From: Edaphochlamys debaryana
Taxonomy: Eukaryota > Chlorophyta > Chlorophyceae > Chlamydomonadales
Direction: 5' to 3'
Assembly (NCBI GenBank): GCA_016858145.1
Contig: JAEHOE010000147.1
Coordinates: forward strand, 1 to 64,000
Length of the DNA stretch: 64,000 nt
The translations under genes were made by a program, and so were the position numbers. Under the pieces are notes generated by a model. That model had not been told where the DNA came from. It ran no database searches and saw nothing but the letters and a program-made list of their open reading frames with translations. This document shows, in pieces, positions 12,401 through 30,666 of the stretch. Positions within the stretch are counted from its first letter, which is position 1. Each line of letters begins with the position of its first letter.

Positions 12401-13236
12401 ACGGCGTGGGGCGGGGTAGGTGGGCGCGGGCGGCAGAGTCAGCGAGACGGGACAGCCAGTCCCACTATCCTTTCTGGCGTGTCAGCACTAGCCCATGAAC
12501 AAGGCAGCAGCCCCCCAGCCGGCGACCTACTCCCCCCTTCCTATGCGCACGCCCTTCTACTCGATAGTATCTGGCTCATCCCGCCCCAGCACGATTGTAC
12601 ATACCATGGCAGCCAGAGCAGGGGCCACGATCTCCCATAGGCGGGCCGTGGTATTGTAGTGCGGTGCCGCCACCACAAGCGCTGCCAAAGCCTTGGTGGG
12701 CGCGATGGCGGTCGACAGCTGCACGCCGTACCAAGACGCAACTCCCTGAGCTAGGCTGCGGGCATGCTCCTGCGGTGGGGGAGGGCGTAGGGTGAATCAG
12801 TACCGTAGTGGCGAAGGGCGACTGGGGTAATGTGCAGCACCTGGATACCATGCTTCCTGTCACCTGTGCCTTGCAACCCCATAGTGCACCCAACAACTGC
12901 CTCCCACCACTCGCCTGGTCGTTATGCGCCTCCCGTTGAGCGGCGTACCACACCGCCCATACGCCCACACCACATAGCACGGCGAATACAAGTAGCGGCC
13001 ACAAGAGGGTGGTCGGGTTGCTGCGCACGATAGCGGCCAATCCCTGCGGCCGCACGCGGGCGAGAGGCCGGGGGCGTGGGACAGCGTTGGGGAACAGAGG
13101 TAGGTCGGATCGCGGTAGGTGCGGATACGACGTGTAACCTTCTCTTCGCGACGTTAGCAAGAGTTAGGGGCCCGAAAGCGGCAAGAAAGCGGAGACGCTG
13201 AAGAGCGTGCTCTTCCCGGGCGGTAGTCAGACACAT
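6404..13236 (-). CDS. CHASE-domain transmembrane receptor with class I cyclic nucleotide phosphodiesterase
   Basis: Exons close in phase from 12915 down to the TGA at 6404: 12605-12769, 12276-12363, 11876-12156, 11412-11732, 11151-11275, 10837-10937, 10606-10714, 10415-10469, 10136-10180, 9111-10055, 8597-8923, 8291-8491, 7758-7876, 7433-7547, 6837-7010, 6404-6649 (1138 aa from these). The N-terminal exon near 12915-13236 holds a helix (WPLLVFAVLCGVGVWAVW) and ends in a GC donor; its start is uncertain. CHASE follows, with LNPAGVI, PLRGNE and FWGFAVSVILL, then a second helix at about 11170-11230. The catalytic domain has NPYHNATHAADV, MVHDLGHPG, YNDKSPLESHH, GTDMKQHF, KAADL, EEFFLQGD and the invariant Gln in KSQVGFYDF, so metal ligands and nucleotide-binding Gln are present. 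An extracellular ligand probably controls cAMP/cGMP hydrolysis in the cytosol. A 315-codon low-complexity linker precedes the catalytic domain. Confidence 0.9.
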
Positions 13237-14590
13237 GGCAAGTCGTGAGCAGCAGCAGCAGAGTTGTGTCTTTGCCGCACCTCAAAGTGCTCCTTCACGC
13301 TGGCAACAAACGAAGCTCTCCTCTGGGAGAGTGGAGATGGCATCCCCTGGTGCTTACACTTGGCACCCATTCCTGCAGATTACGCTAGTTTTTCATCGCT
13401 TGTATGCGAGACTGCTTGTGAGGTCACCGCCTGACAAGGTTCGCGGGCATTGTCGTGCCGGCGACTCAGTATGCGCAGCCGTCAGTAACTTCAAGCATAT
13501 GGCTGCGCAGGTAAGGTTTGCGCAGTTGTTCTGCGGGGTAAAAATCTGGCTGGTTCCCAGACGCACGGTGAAGCGTGAGAGGTGTGGCCAGAGCCTACGT
13601 GCGCTAAATGTAAAGCAGCATTTGGTACAAGAGCTCTGGTAAGAAACGTGCTCGAAGGGCGGGCATCACAAATCCATGCGTTTCCCCCTCGACGTACGAC
13701 CAGCGCCCCGGACCCGCGGCACTACGCCCCATTGTCTATAATACCCCCCGGACCCAGTTTCTGCTGAAGTTACGGCCAGGGTTACGGCCAGAGTTAAGGC
13801 GGCATGCGTTCTTCCTCGGTACATGGGACCGCAATCCTATGGGAGTGGTCTGGTCGGGGTACAGTTCGTGTTATGCTCCCACGGGTCGTTGTGAGCCCAG
13901 GCAGGTCATAGCCGTCTGCTGAGCTAAATATATATTAGCAGCACCGGCAGGCCCTTTACCGTCAGGCCTGAAACAGCTGAAGGGTGAATGCAATGTGCAG
14001 CTAGCCGGGTCTGGCCCACCGAAGGGTGAGTGTGTCAGTTGTATGCGGGGGACCCCTGTGCGAGACCTTCGCTCGATTGATACTATGATAGTCTCGCAAA
14101 CCCCGCCCACCCCATGCAGCCCTCCCACCCCGCCCAGAAGCTTATTTGCTGCGGGGCCTTGCCCAACCCCCCGGAGAGCCGCTTCGCGGCGGGGGCTCAG
14201 CCCAAATTGCACTTCGCAGAAGAGCAGATGATGCTCGCGCTTGAGCGAGCATGGAATGCTACGACCTCCTGCAACAAGCTTGCTTGGTTGGGAGGCGCTT
14301 TGGCGGATGGAAGGTCGGTCAATGGTGAAAGCGACACCGTTGCGATGGCACTGGCGGGGTACGTGGTGGGTGGGGGCCGGGGGCGGGTACGCGTCGGCAC
14401 AACACGGCCTGCCCAGCCCAGCTTGAAGCTGCCCCGAAGCCCTGCAGAAGCCATACGCCCTACTTGTCGCTATGCAAAGCCACTACCTTGCGAACCTTGG
14501 AAGCTCTCCTTCAACAACGATATTAGCAACACCCATGTGCGCCAAGACGCCACCATAACTGCATCCTGATATGCATTCACAGCTCCACGT
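13237..14590. promoter_or_regulatory. Divergent intergenic region between phosphodiesterase and GT71 gene 1
   Basis: About 1.35 kb between two genes transcribed away from each other, so it should contain both promoters. It is visibly less GC-rich than the flanking genes. I cannot name a specific element. A GC-rich stem-like stretch near 14160-14205 resembles part of the dispersed repeat at 19.1 kb. Confidence 0.4.
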
Positions 14591-17500
14591 ATGATTGAAA
14601 CGGAACGTCGGGGTCCGGGAGCACCAATGCTCACCGTCCTGGGCGTGTTAATTGCAGCCCTCGGCTTATTCGCGGAGACAGCCCTGGCGTCCTTGATTGT
14701 GGAGCTTCAGCGAGAGGGTGTTCGGCTGAACATGTCAAGCTGCTACGAGCAGCATGTGCTGCGAGCGATGCGGCCCGAGGTGCGACAGCCATCGCAGACC
14801 CGCCCGCTTTGGGCTCCGCGTGAACGGCTGGGGGCAGGGCTGTGTAGATGGGGGGACATAAGAGTACATGGGCCACCGGGTGTTGTCGTGGGCTGTCCCC
14901 CTTGACAAGGGGACAGGCGGCTCAGGTCCCCTCTCCAAACTGAACCCCCATCACTCCTGCCTAGATCAGTCCCTATCGCTCTCCCCCTCGGAAACCCTCT
15001 GGCCCCAGAACAAGGACGTCCCCGACGATAAGGAGTGGCGGTTGCTGCTGGTGGGTGCGCGCTTGCTCGTGCGAGGGGCCCTGCTTCGCCTCTCGCTGCC
15101 CCCAGGAGCCAGGACCCCTGTTGCTGCCCAGCACCCGTCTTCCAGAGCCCTCCATGCCAGCCCCGCCCCTTCTCACCTCCCCACCCTTCACCCTCCCCTC
15201 CCGCCCTGCCCTTTCGCCTGCCCTTTCTCCGCCCCCAGGACTTCCACTGCGTGCTGACCTACACGCAGCACCTGGAGAAGCAGCTCACCGGGGGCCCGGG
15301 GCCGGGGCGGGGTCGGGGGAACCCGGGGGGGAACGGCGGCCCGCGCGGCTCCGGGCGACGGGGGGTGGTGTACGCGGGCGGCGGCTCCAACCAGCTGGCC
15401 AACATCCTGGTGGGGGTGACGTACCTCCGTGAGGCGCTGGGGAGCAGGCTGCCCGTGGAGGTGCGTGTGCATGTGTGTGGTGGTGGGAAGCTGTAGCTGC
15501 GAGTAACGGACAAGATGGAGCGGGCGCTCTGCGTTAGCAGTGCGCAGCTTGGGCCGGGGCCATAGCAACGCGGCCTGAGTAACCACAGGCAGGGGGCGGG
15601 TAGGGGAGAGGGACGAGGTCGCTACAAGTTAACAGCCAACGGGGCAGGGAGCCTGTCATTGTGTTATGATATGGTCGTAGCTTGGGGCGGGGCATGCATC
15701 AAGGCATGCATCAAGGAGCACAGTTGTGGAGGCCTGCAGAGGGGCACACCCCATTGCATCAGGCGGGCGGGAAGTTGCAGGAAGTTGCTGCTTGGCTCAG
15801 AGAGTCTTCACCTGGGCACCCCGCCCACTGACTCCTCCCTTTCCCACGCTCCTTATCCCTCTGCCCCCAACATCACCACAGGTCATATACTACGGCGAGG
15901 CGGAGGTCAACCCCGCAATAGCAAAGCTCTTCGATGACCCCAAGGTACAGCACCGGGAGGGGGGGGGCGGGAGGTGAGGTTAGGGGCGGGCGAGGACGGG
16001 CATTGAAGCTCTGGATGCGACGGGGGGGCGGAGGGAGACACAGGTGCAGCGCACGGGTCACCCTGCGACTGCGCGTTCCGCGACGTGCCGTTGACTCGGC
16101 ACCGGACTCTAGGACCCAACCCCGGTCCTCAGTCAGGGTCTTGGAACCATGCTAGGAGCCTGACATAGCTTTCTACTTCATATGTCGTGCCTTGGTTGCC
16201 CATTCGCCCACCCGAGACGACCATTCGCCCACCATTCGCCCACCATTCGCCCTTTCCCGCCCCCCCCCCCAGCTCCAGCCGGTGGCCCTGGTGGACTCTG
16301 CGCTCACACCCTACCCCAGCCACCAGCGCCCCTGCGAGATCAAGAGCTTTGTGTCCAAGGTGGGCCCAGCAGGGCAGCAGCGGGGACCAGCGGGGACCGG
16401 AGTACTCACTTGGGGACCATTCGGGTCGGGGGTGCTGTGGGGCGGGCGGGAAGGGGGAGGGGAGGGGAGGGGAGGGGAGGACATGCACATACTAGCGCTT
16501 CACACCCGGCCCGCGATGCCAGAAGCTATGATTGCTTACTTCTGCACTGTGCTGTTGGATCGGGGTTACTTAATGGCCCGGCGCGAGCTCAACATGTCAG
16601 AAACCACACCGCATCAACGCGCACCCATAGCCCGAGGAGCGATGCGGTTATTCTTTTCGTATTGTGTCTTATACTGTGCAGCAAAGGTCGAGGTAGTTTC
16701 TTCAAGTTTGCGCGCAGCTGTTGCGAGGATGTTCCAGTGCCGACTTTGGCCAAACTTTGCTGCTCAAGCCCGGATTGAGCGCGATGTTACCGGGTAACCG
16801 TATACAAGTTATATAAGTCACTAAAGAAATACAGGCGACAAACTGTCGCGGGTCGGCGTGGGAATGTGTTTCGGCCCGCGTCCATCCTCCGCCCCCTACA
16901 CACACCATGCCCCAGGTGTGGGCGCTGTACGCGGGCACCTCGTTCGACGAGGTACTCCTCATGGACGCAGACAACTACCCCCTGGTGCCGCCGGGTGGGG
17001 TGGGATCGGGATTGGGTAAAGGCGGCGATGGGACTGACTCCCCTATAGGTGCTGCCGGTTGGCATGGCCACCCTCGGGTTGAGCATCGCCCCGGTGGACC
17101 CACGTGCACCCCCCTGATCCCCCCTGACCCCCCCTTACACCCCTCCATCCAGAGGAGATGTTTGAGATGGAGCAGTACAAGTGAGATGAGGGGGCTGGGA
17201 GGAGAATCGAAAGGCGGCGCGTGGGGACGATGGGAAGTTTACTGCTATCATAATCAGGGGTGCCGCCATAATAGTGAAGCTGGGAAGCCCCTCGCAGGGG
17301 GCGGGTGTTGAGACACCCACCACCACCCGCCATGGCAAGGGGTACCAACGCACGGTCTGTCATGGACTGGCAAAATGCAGGCGTTGTGGCGAGGGGCTAC
17401 CTGCAGTGAAGACAGACAGAAAGGCATGGGTTACAAGACCCACATCCCATCCTGGCACCCCCCCAACCCCTACCCCAACCCCGACCTTCCTGCCCCCCCC

Positions 17501-20500
17501 CCCACCCCATCCCAACCCCCCCCCACGTGCAGGCAGAACGGCCACGTGTTCTGGCCCGACTTCTGGCACTCGGCCTGGATTGATGGATCCATGTACGAGA
17601 TGTTTGGATCCAAGGTGCGTGCTGGATCTTGGGTGTCGGTGGGGATAGCAGCCCGTTTTGAGGCGCGGGCGGGTTACCTGTACGACAGGTGGCAATGTTG
17701 CCGACGGAGGGAGGGGGCCAGGAGAGAGGATAAGCTCCAAAGGCCCCCCGCAAGCCAAGCAGTGGGCGCTCGCCACTCCAGCCTCGCCCCCAAACTGCGC
17801 CCTTGCTCCCTGCCTCACAGCCGCCCTGGCACAACAACCCGACGCACCGAGTGACCGAGTCGGGACAGGTGGGCGAGGGTAAAGAACGCAGGGGCGTGCC
17901 CCTGAAGGCGCAGTCAAGGTGCCTCGTGGGAGCCGGATAGGGCATCCTCACCGATCACACCCGTTCGGCCCTTGCGGAGCCGCCACCGTTTGTCACAGAC
18001 CGCGGAGCACAGCAAAAAGTGCGGCCTTCCCGCCAAGTCCCCTATACACTACCAGACTCAGTGACTCCATCCTCCGCCCTCCTCCTCACCCCCCACCCCC
18101 ACCCCCCACCCCTCCCCAGGTGCTGTTCGACCGGCGGCGCCTGCCCTTGGTCCTGGAGTGGCTGTGGTACCTCAACTCCCACAGCGCCTTCGTGTACAAG
18201 AAGATGCACGGGGACAAGGGTGGGTGCTAGGGAGGGTGAGAGGGGTGGGGGGTGCACGGGGACAAGGGTGCGTGGCGGGGGGGGTGAGAGGGGAGGAAGG
18301 TGCACGGGGACAAGGTTGAGGGGGGATGAGAGGGGTGGGGTTGCAGAGGGAAAGCGTTGCATTGGGGCTTTGTGGGGGCTGCAGAAAGGGGGAATGTGCA
18401 CCACCACCAACTAGTAACACACCACCCTCCCTCGCCTCCCCTGCGCCTCCTTTGCAACAGGCTCGTTCAAGCTTTAGCCCCCATACCTGGGCCACGTACT
18501 CAAGATCTCCACACTCGTCTTTACCCCTAGTCACCCCTGCCTCCACCGTCACCCCCCCCCTTCCCCAGACTCGTTCAAGCTTGCCTTCTACCTGGCTGGC
18601 ATGCTGCAGAACTTCACACAGGTGGGGGGCAGGCGGGGGTGAGCGTTTAGGAGATTGTGGGGGTGGGGGCTGTCGCTGCACATCCCTCCCAGGTCCCCTT
18701 CTCTAAATGCATGGCCCTCAAGTGGCTGCCTCCCCAGGCCCCTTATTTGCCTCCCCCTCCCTTCATCCCTCCCTCCCCTCCCCCCCTGTCAGGTCCCGGT
18801 GTTCAACTCCATGGCCCTCAAGTGGCTACCACCTGAGAACGCCTACTTGCTCCAGTCCGTCATACAGTACTCGTGGAAGGGGGAGCCGCTCTTCTTCCAC
18901 CAGTGAGCAAGATGTGGGGGGGGGCGAGATCACCGTGCCGTACGGTTGGGTGTGCCGTACGCGTCATTAGCACACGTCTTTGATCCCACCTGCCGTTGAT
19001 CCCTGCGTGGCTCGAGCTGGGGCTCGCGGGGCTGGGCGGGGGCCGGGGATCGGAGGGGGACGGATAGCACCGGTGGCGGTCCGGCGACTAGTAGGGTGTC
19101 AGTAGGGTTCCTTGAAGCTGGAAAAAAGGGCTGAGCCCCGAGATGGCTGGGCTATGGTAAATCGTGCAGGCAGGGCGCAAAGCGCGGGGACCTGTCGCGC
19201 GCTCCGCGCGAAGCTTCGGGGGGGCAGGGGGCCAATGATGTCGGGGTGAAACACATTTCCAAGCCGACCAGCAAAGTGTCCCCGTACTTCCTCTTCGACA
19301 GATATGGATTGCCCGAGGTACGATAGCAACATCGCGCTCGGTCCGGGCTTGAGCGGGCGAGGTTTGACTGAAGTCGGTGCGCAGCATGTCCGCAACAGCT
19401 GCCCGCAAACTTGTCGAAACTTCCTTTCTTGCAGCACCATGCGCTCTTATATGATACCAAAAGGATAGTTGCGTCGCGCTTGGGGCGTGGGGTGCGACTT
19501 GGGGCAATCCTGCCGACATGTCGGCAAACTCTCCCGAAGACGCAAATCGCGATAGTTCGCTGCGCGCATATTTGCACGCAATAGGAAATAGTTACTACTA
19601 TCACCTGGTCGCAAGGGCTGGGCGTGAGGTGCAACTTCAGGCGTTGCCAGCCAGCTGCAGCGATGGAGGTTTTCCTCTCGGCCCCATGAGCCCCCTTCCC
19701 CCCCCACCCCCACCTCCAGGACCAAGTTCTTCCCCACCGTGGCTCGGGACCGAAGCACCAACCGCACCCAGGTGGGGGGTGACCGGGGGGATGGGGACAG
19801 GCCTAACCGCAGGGGCAGGGGTCCGCGGGTTGGCACCAAGGGCACAGCACCCACCCCTCTGATCATCACGCCTCTGCCCTGCCTCCGCCCTCCCCCCTTG
19901 GTCATCACCCCTCTGCCCTCCCTCCCACCACCACCAACCCGTTCTCGGCTCCCGCACCCATCCCACCCCACCCCACCCCAAACCCCGCAGCTGGACTGGC
20001 TGTTCCCCCCCACCGCGCGCCAGGACCGCGCCAACACGCCACGAAACACACACGTGCCCCCGTCGCCCTCCCTTCCCCTCCCCCCGCGCAGCTGGACTGG
20101 CTGTCCCCCCCTGCGCACCAGGACCGCGCCAACACGCTCTTCAAGCCCCACTCCTACGCCCTCTGGCGCAACCAGACGGACCAGCAGGCCTACAAGCGCT
20201 GCGGCTACCAGCCGGGGCCGGGCAAGACCGTGTTTGACATCATGCAGGCCTGCGGCTGGAAGCAGGTGCGAGGATATGGCTGCGCGAGTTGGCCGACGTA
20301 TGCTATTGCGACTTGGGTGATTCAGGCTGCCCTGGATTGCAGCTGGAAGCTGAGAGCTGAGCCCGCTTGCACGTTTGCTTCTGTAAACCCCATCCCCCTC
20401 CCCCCCAGGACGACCGCAGCATCCCCACCCCCGTCTTCCCGCCCTCCTGGCTCCCCACCGCCTCCGCCCGCATCGACGCCCTCACCGCCACCTTCTTCCG

Positions 20501-21585
20501 ACTGCGGGACCAGCTGCTCGAGGCCACCAGCGCCAAGTGGTGAGCGGTTGGTTCAGTTACGGCGGTTGACAGTTGGGCGGTTGGAGTATAGTGGTTGGTT
20601 AGGGTCGACTGGATTCCCGATTCGTGCAACCCTGACCTCCCAGCTGAGCCATGTCACTCAATGCCCGCTCGGCTCCTGCCCCACCTCTTCCCCTCCCTCC
20701 CCTCAGGTGCCCCCAGCTGAGCGGCTTCACGCTGCACACCGGGGTGGACCGGGTGAGGGCAGGGTGGGGGCCCAGGGTGGGGGGGTGGAGGTGAGAGGGA
20801 AGGCCCACAGGGGTTTGGGGGAAGGGAGGGAGCAGCCTGGGGTCGGAGTCAGGGACTGAACCCCGGAGTGGACCGGGTGAGGGCAGGGCAGGGGAGGGCG
20901 CATGGGGTCCGATCCTGGTCCTAGGCACAGCCCGACATCATCGTCCGCAGCACTTCCTCCCTCCCCATGCCCCCTCCCCCTGCGCCCTTCTCCCCATGTC
21001 CCCCTTTGGCCCCCCCTCCCCACCCCCTGCTCACCCTACCCTCCCCCTCTGCTCACCCTCCCCCTGCCCCCAGTTCGGTGGGGACCTGCGCATCTGTCGC
21101 CCGCTGGAGTCTCCCGGGAGCCATGTTGCCCCGTGCCTACCCCTAAGCCCTGAAGTTCCCTCCCCCCTCCCCCTGCCCCCCCCTGCCCCTCCCCCAGTTC
21201 GGCGAGGATCTGCGCTGGGTGTCGGCCCTGGGCGAGGCCCACTCCGAGTGCCGCAAGGACCCCGAGTGCAAGGCAAGCAAGGGGTCGGGTGTCGCGGGGG
21301 GGGGGGGGGGGGCGGAGCACATGGTAGGACCCCTGCCGTGCCCTAGCCGCACGTCATGCGCCACCCCTCCTGCCTCCCCTCTTCCCTGCACGATTTCCTG
21401 TGTTGGAAGTGGGGGCGGTGGCGGGGGGTCTCGGTGTTGAGCTGTAGAGCCAATACTCGATGGCACCGGTCTGGTCCCTCTCCCGCTTCCACCCACGCCC
21501 CGCCTCCCGCTCGGCCCCACCTCCCCCCCCCCCCGCACCCCCTGCAAAGGCCTACAACCGCGACGGCTGGCTCAGAGCTTCACCC

Positions 21586-21620
<35 letters not shown>

Positions 21621-21879
21621 CCCCACCTCCCCGCCCCCCCACCCCCCCTCAGGCCTACAACCGCGACGGCTGGCTCAGAGCTTCACCCTTCACACGCCCC
21701 CCTCCCCCTCCCCCTGACCCACCTCACCCACCTCCCCACCTGCCTACCCCCCTCAGGCCTTCAACCGCGACGGCTGGCTCAAGCGCAAGCGCTCGCCCCG
21801 CTCCAAGGCGGAGACCAACTGCCTGTGGGTCAAGGACAAGAACAGGAGTAAGGGCGAGGAGGAGGACACGGACGATTAG
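14591..21879 (+). CDS. GT71 (MNN1/MNN2-type) glycosyltransferase, tandem gene 1
   Basis: Eighteen exons chain in phase to 567 aa: 14591-14779, 15009-15050, 15239-15460, 15882-15944, 16273-16359, 16916-16994, 17153-17180, 17533-17614, 17821-17868, 18120-18219, 18569-18621, 18793-18902, 19720-19771, 20092-20265, 20409-20539, 20707-20752, 21198-21272, 21757-21879. The leader (LTVLGVLIAALGLFAETALA) suggests a signal anchor, hence a type II Golgi/ER enzyme. Family marks are GVVYAGGG, LANILVGVTYLREALGS, the DxD-like MDADNYPL that should bind nucleotide-sugar/metal, FEMEQYK, and FWPDFW. The family (putative mannosyltransferase, PF11051) transfers mannose; the acceptor is unknown, and cell-wall glycoprotein is an inference. 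Intron 17 uses a GC donor (GCAAGC). Tandem paralogue at 23193-29742. Confidence 0.87.
16590..16800 (+). repeat. Dispersed repeat R1 (in GT71 gene 1 intron 5)
   Basis: Its sequence is the reverse complement of much of the 19.1-19.5 kb repeat, for example TTTGCGCGCAGCTGTTGCG and CAAGCCCGGATTGAGCGCGA. No transposase or reverse-transcriptase coding is seen, so a short non-autonomous element is the likeliest explanation. Confidence 0.65.
18211..18325 (+). repeat. Threefold exon-tail/donor duplication
   Basis: The exon end TGCACGGGGACAAG with its following GT donor recurs at about 18206, 18259 and 18301, inside intron 10 of GT71 gene 1. The first copy is the phase-correct one (donor after 18219). 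Confidence 0.75.
19100..19560 (-). repeat. Dispersed repeat R2 (in GT71 gene 1 intron 12)
   Basis: Matches 47609-47965 in the same orientation (AAGCTGG, AAAGGGCTGAGCCC, GCGCTCCGCGCG, GGTTTGAC) and 16590-16800 in inverted orientation. It contains a GC-rich hairpin-prone core near 19195-19215. No protein is encoded. Confidence 0.7.
21550..21790 (+). repeat. Threefold exon-head duplication with CA microsatellite
   Basis: The first 25 or so bases of the last exon of GT71 gene 1 (GCCTACAACCGCGACGGC) occur at 21550, 21653 and 21757, each preceded by AG. Only the third runs into the full exon. A (CA)n tract of about 13 units lies at 21593-21618 between the first two. Confidence 0.85.
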
Positions 21880-23192
21880 GGAGGAGGAGGTCGCATTGGA
21901 GCACCACCCGAAACGGGCTGGGCGGCGGCACCCTTGCCTTGCCTTGGGGCCTGTGGGTCATGGACGAGGACGAGGGAGGCCTCGAGGGAGGAGGAGGGCT
22001 CTGGCGCCCCAGCCCGCCCACCCCTTCTGCCGCCGCGCTGGCCGGCGGCGGCAGGGCCGGACCGGACCGGACCGGATGGGACCAGACCGGACGGGACTGC
22101 CTGGACAGAACCAGACGCACCCGGGGGAAGCCTGCCTTGGCCAGGCGGGAGAGGGGGTCGGCAGGCCTACAGTCAAGGTTGGACCTGGCAGAAGCCGGCC
22201 TCTTGCGGAGGAGGGAGCTATGGAGGCTCGAGGGGGTCGGCAGACCTACCGTCAAGGATGAGGAGGATTGGGTGCCGCGGGGAGGCCGGCAGCGAATTGC
22301 TGACGGGCCAGCCCAGCCCACACTTTACCGGTGCTGCCGCACAGGCCGAGGGGCGGCGGAGGCCGGACTGGCTGACTGGGCGTCATTTCGGCTTGTCTTG
22401 GCCGGGCGGAGAGGGGCGGGGCGGAGGGCGGAGCGAGGGAGAACGCGAGGGCGGTGCCCCGCAGCATCTCAGGGAGGGCGATGCTCAGGTCCAGCTGTAT
22501 CCGACAGCGCCCTGCCCCGGCATGCCGTCATGCGTGGGAGAGGCTTCTTGCAGATCGATGGCTAGGCATGCAAGGATGGCGGCATTGAAGTGCACAAGTA
22601 GCATTGGGAGCACTCATGCAGCACAAAATCGGAGGCAAGGGAGGCAAGGACTGCGCGCAGTGCTAGGGGCGGCGACGAGCTGGTGAATGCTTGGATGGCT
22701 TGATGGATGCTTTCGGTACCGACGTTGGTTCGCTTGGGTCGGTTGCTAATATCGTGATGCGGGAAGTGAGTCATCGGTTTCGAGGGCTGGCGGTAGGCGT
22801 ACGTGAACAACGACAAGGCTGCAGGCAATCGGTGGTCGGGGAGGGCGGGAAACGTGTGTATGGATTCGTGCAGCGATGCGGGTGTGGCGGACCCATCAGC
22901 GCAACTGAAGGCTGAACCGATCCACACACCTGCCTTTTGATCTTATAGCACTGCGAGCAAGCTAACGCACTGGATAACGCCACCTAGCAACTGCCTCGGC
23001 TGGTCACCACCCCTTGCGTTCTTTCGCTCCGTGTACGCTTCTCGAGCTGTATAGACCGTGCTGCAAGGTTCAATTATGATACACTCACGGCTGGTAGTAA
23101 TTCGCGTTCGGTCGCGAAGATGATTATACTGGTTCGCTTTGGCGCTTACCTCCGCTACTCCCCTTTAGTAGCCTCGCAAGCGAGTTAAAGCA
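21880..23192. other. Intergenic region between the GT71 genes
   Basis: It contains the 3' flank of gene 1 and the promoter of gene 2. The final 250 bases before the ATG at 23193 are lower in GC. A (GGACC)n-like stretch near 22058-22085 is the only short repeat seen. No exon recognised. Confidence 0.4.
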
Positions 23193-29742
<6,550 letters not shown>

Positions 29743-30666
29743 CGCTTGGTTGTGGGGCGCAGGGCGTGGGTTGCGAGCTGCTCAGACCTGTGGGTGGCCC
29801 CCCATATGGGTCGAGATAGAGGAGGGGGACGGGGATCAGAGGGCATAGCCTCCATGCAGTGCCCTAGCAACAGGGCTATCTAGCACTGCACGGAGCGGTA
29901 TAGGGGGACGGGGAAGAGGGAGGGGAGGAGGGAGGGACCCACTGCGCACCCTTCTGCGTGGGGCCACGTAGCGGAGCGCTCGGGGGTCAAGAAAGAGACG
30001 CGGACGGAGATAGAGCTGTCGTGAGCACGTGTGATTGTTGGCATGTATGCGACCAGGGCATAGGCAGGCGGGAGAGAAAGGGAGGAGGGCGTTGGAAAAA
30101 GAGGGAGATAGGGAGAGGCGGTGCATGAGAGAGGCATTGCCACAGGCTGATGAGGTGCATCTGATGTGTTGGGCGGCATGCGCACTGTCGGCATGCATGC
30201 TTAATCAGAGCGGCATAACTGAAGCTAGTAGGGAAGAGCTGGGAGCGATGGCAGGCAGCTAGGCAGAGTGGGACGCTGAGCTTGGCCAGAGCGCGTTGTG
30301 CTGTGGCTGTGGCGGAGTGAGGTCGATGCCTGGCGGAATAATACTGTCATGTGGGTCATGTGGCGCCTCGGGGTCCTAGGCCTACTAGCCGGCCAAGGAT
30401 GGGGGAATGGGGGGGAGCGGCGGGGGGCGGGTATCCAACGGTGCGGCGCGGCATGGTACGCCAGGCCCGGAGGACGGGCCTACGAGGGCCTACCCGGGTC
30501 CCAGCAAAGGCCCAGCCGCACCCATGCGACCAATCTCATGGGAGTCCAGCACCCACCCAGGAGCGCCCAACTCAGTTCACCAGTGCTTGGTATCACACAC
30601 ATAATTAGCTCCGCATTCGTCTGCACGAGGACCGCGTGATTTTCGAGATACTACACCCGAGGCAAC
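29743..30666. other. Intergenic region upstream of the RING-kinase gene
   Basis: It contains the 3' flank of GT71 gene 2, a piece near 29845-29905 related to the 3' flanks at 2435-2490 and 5350-5415, and the presumed promoter of the gene at 30667. No exon recognised. Confidence 0.4.

Noticed and set aside
16590..16800. Autonomous transposon
   Set aside because: No transposase, reverse transcriptase or integrase sequence is present in or near any of the three repeat copies.
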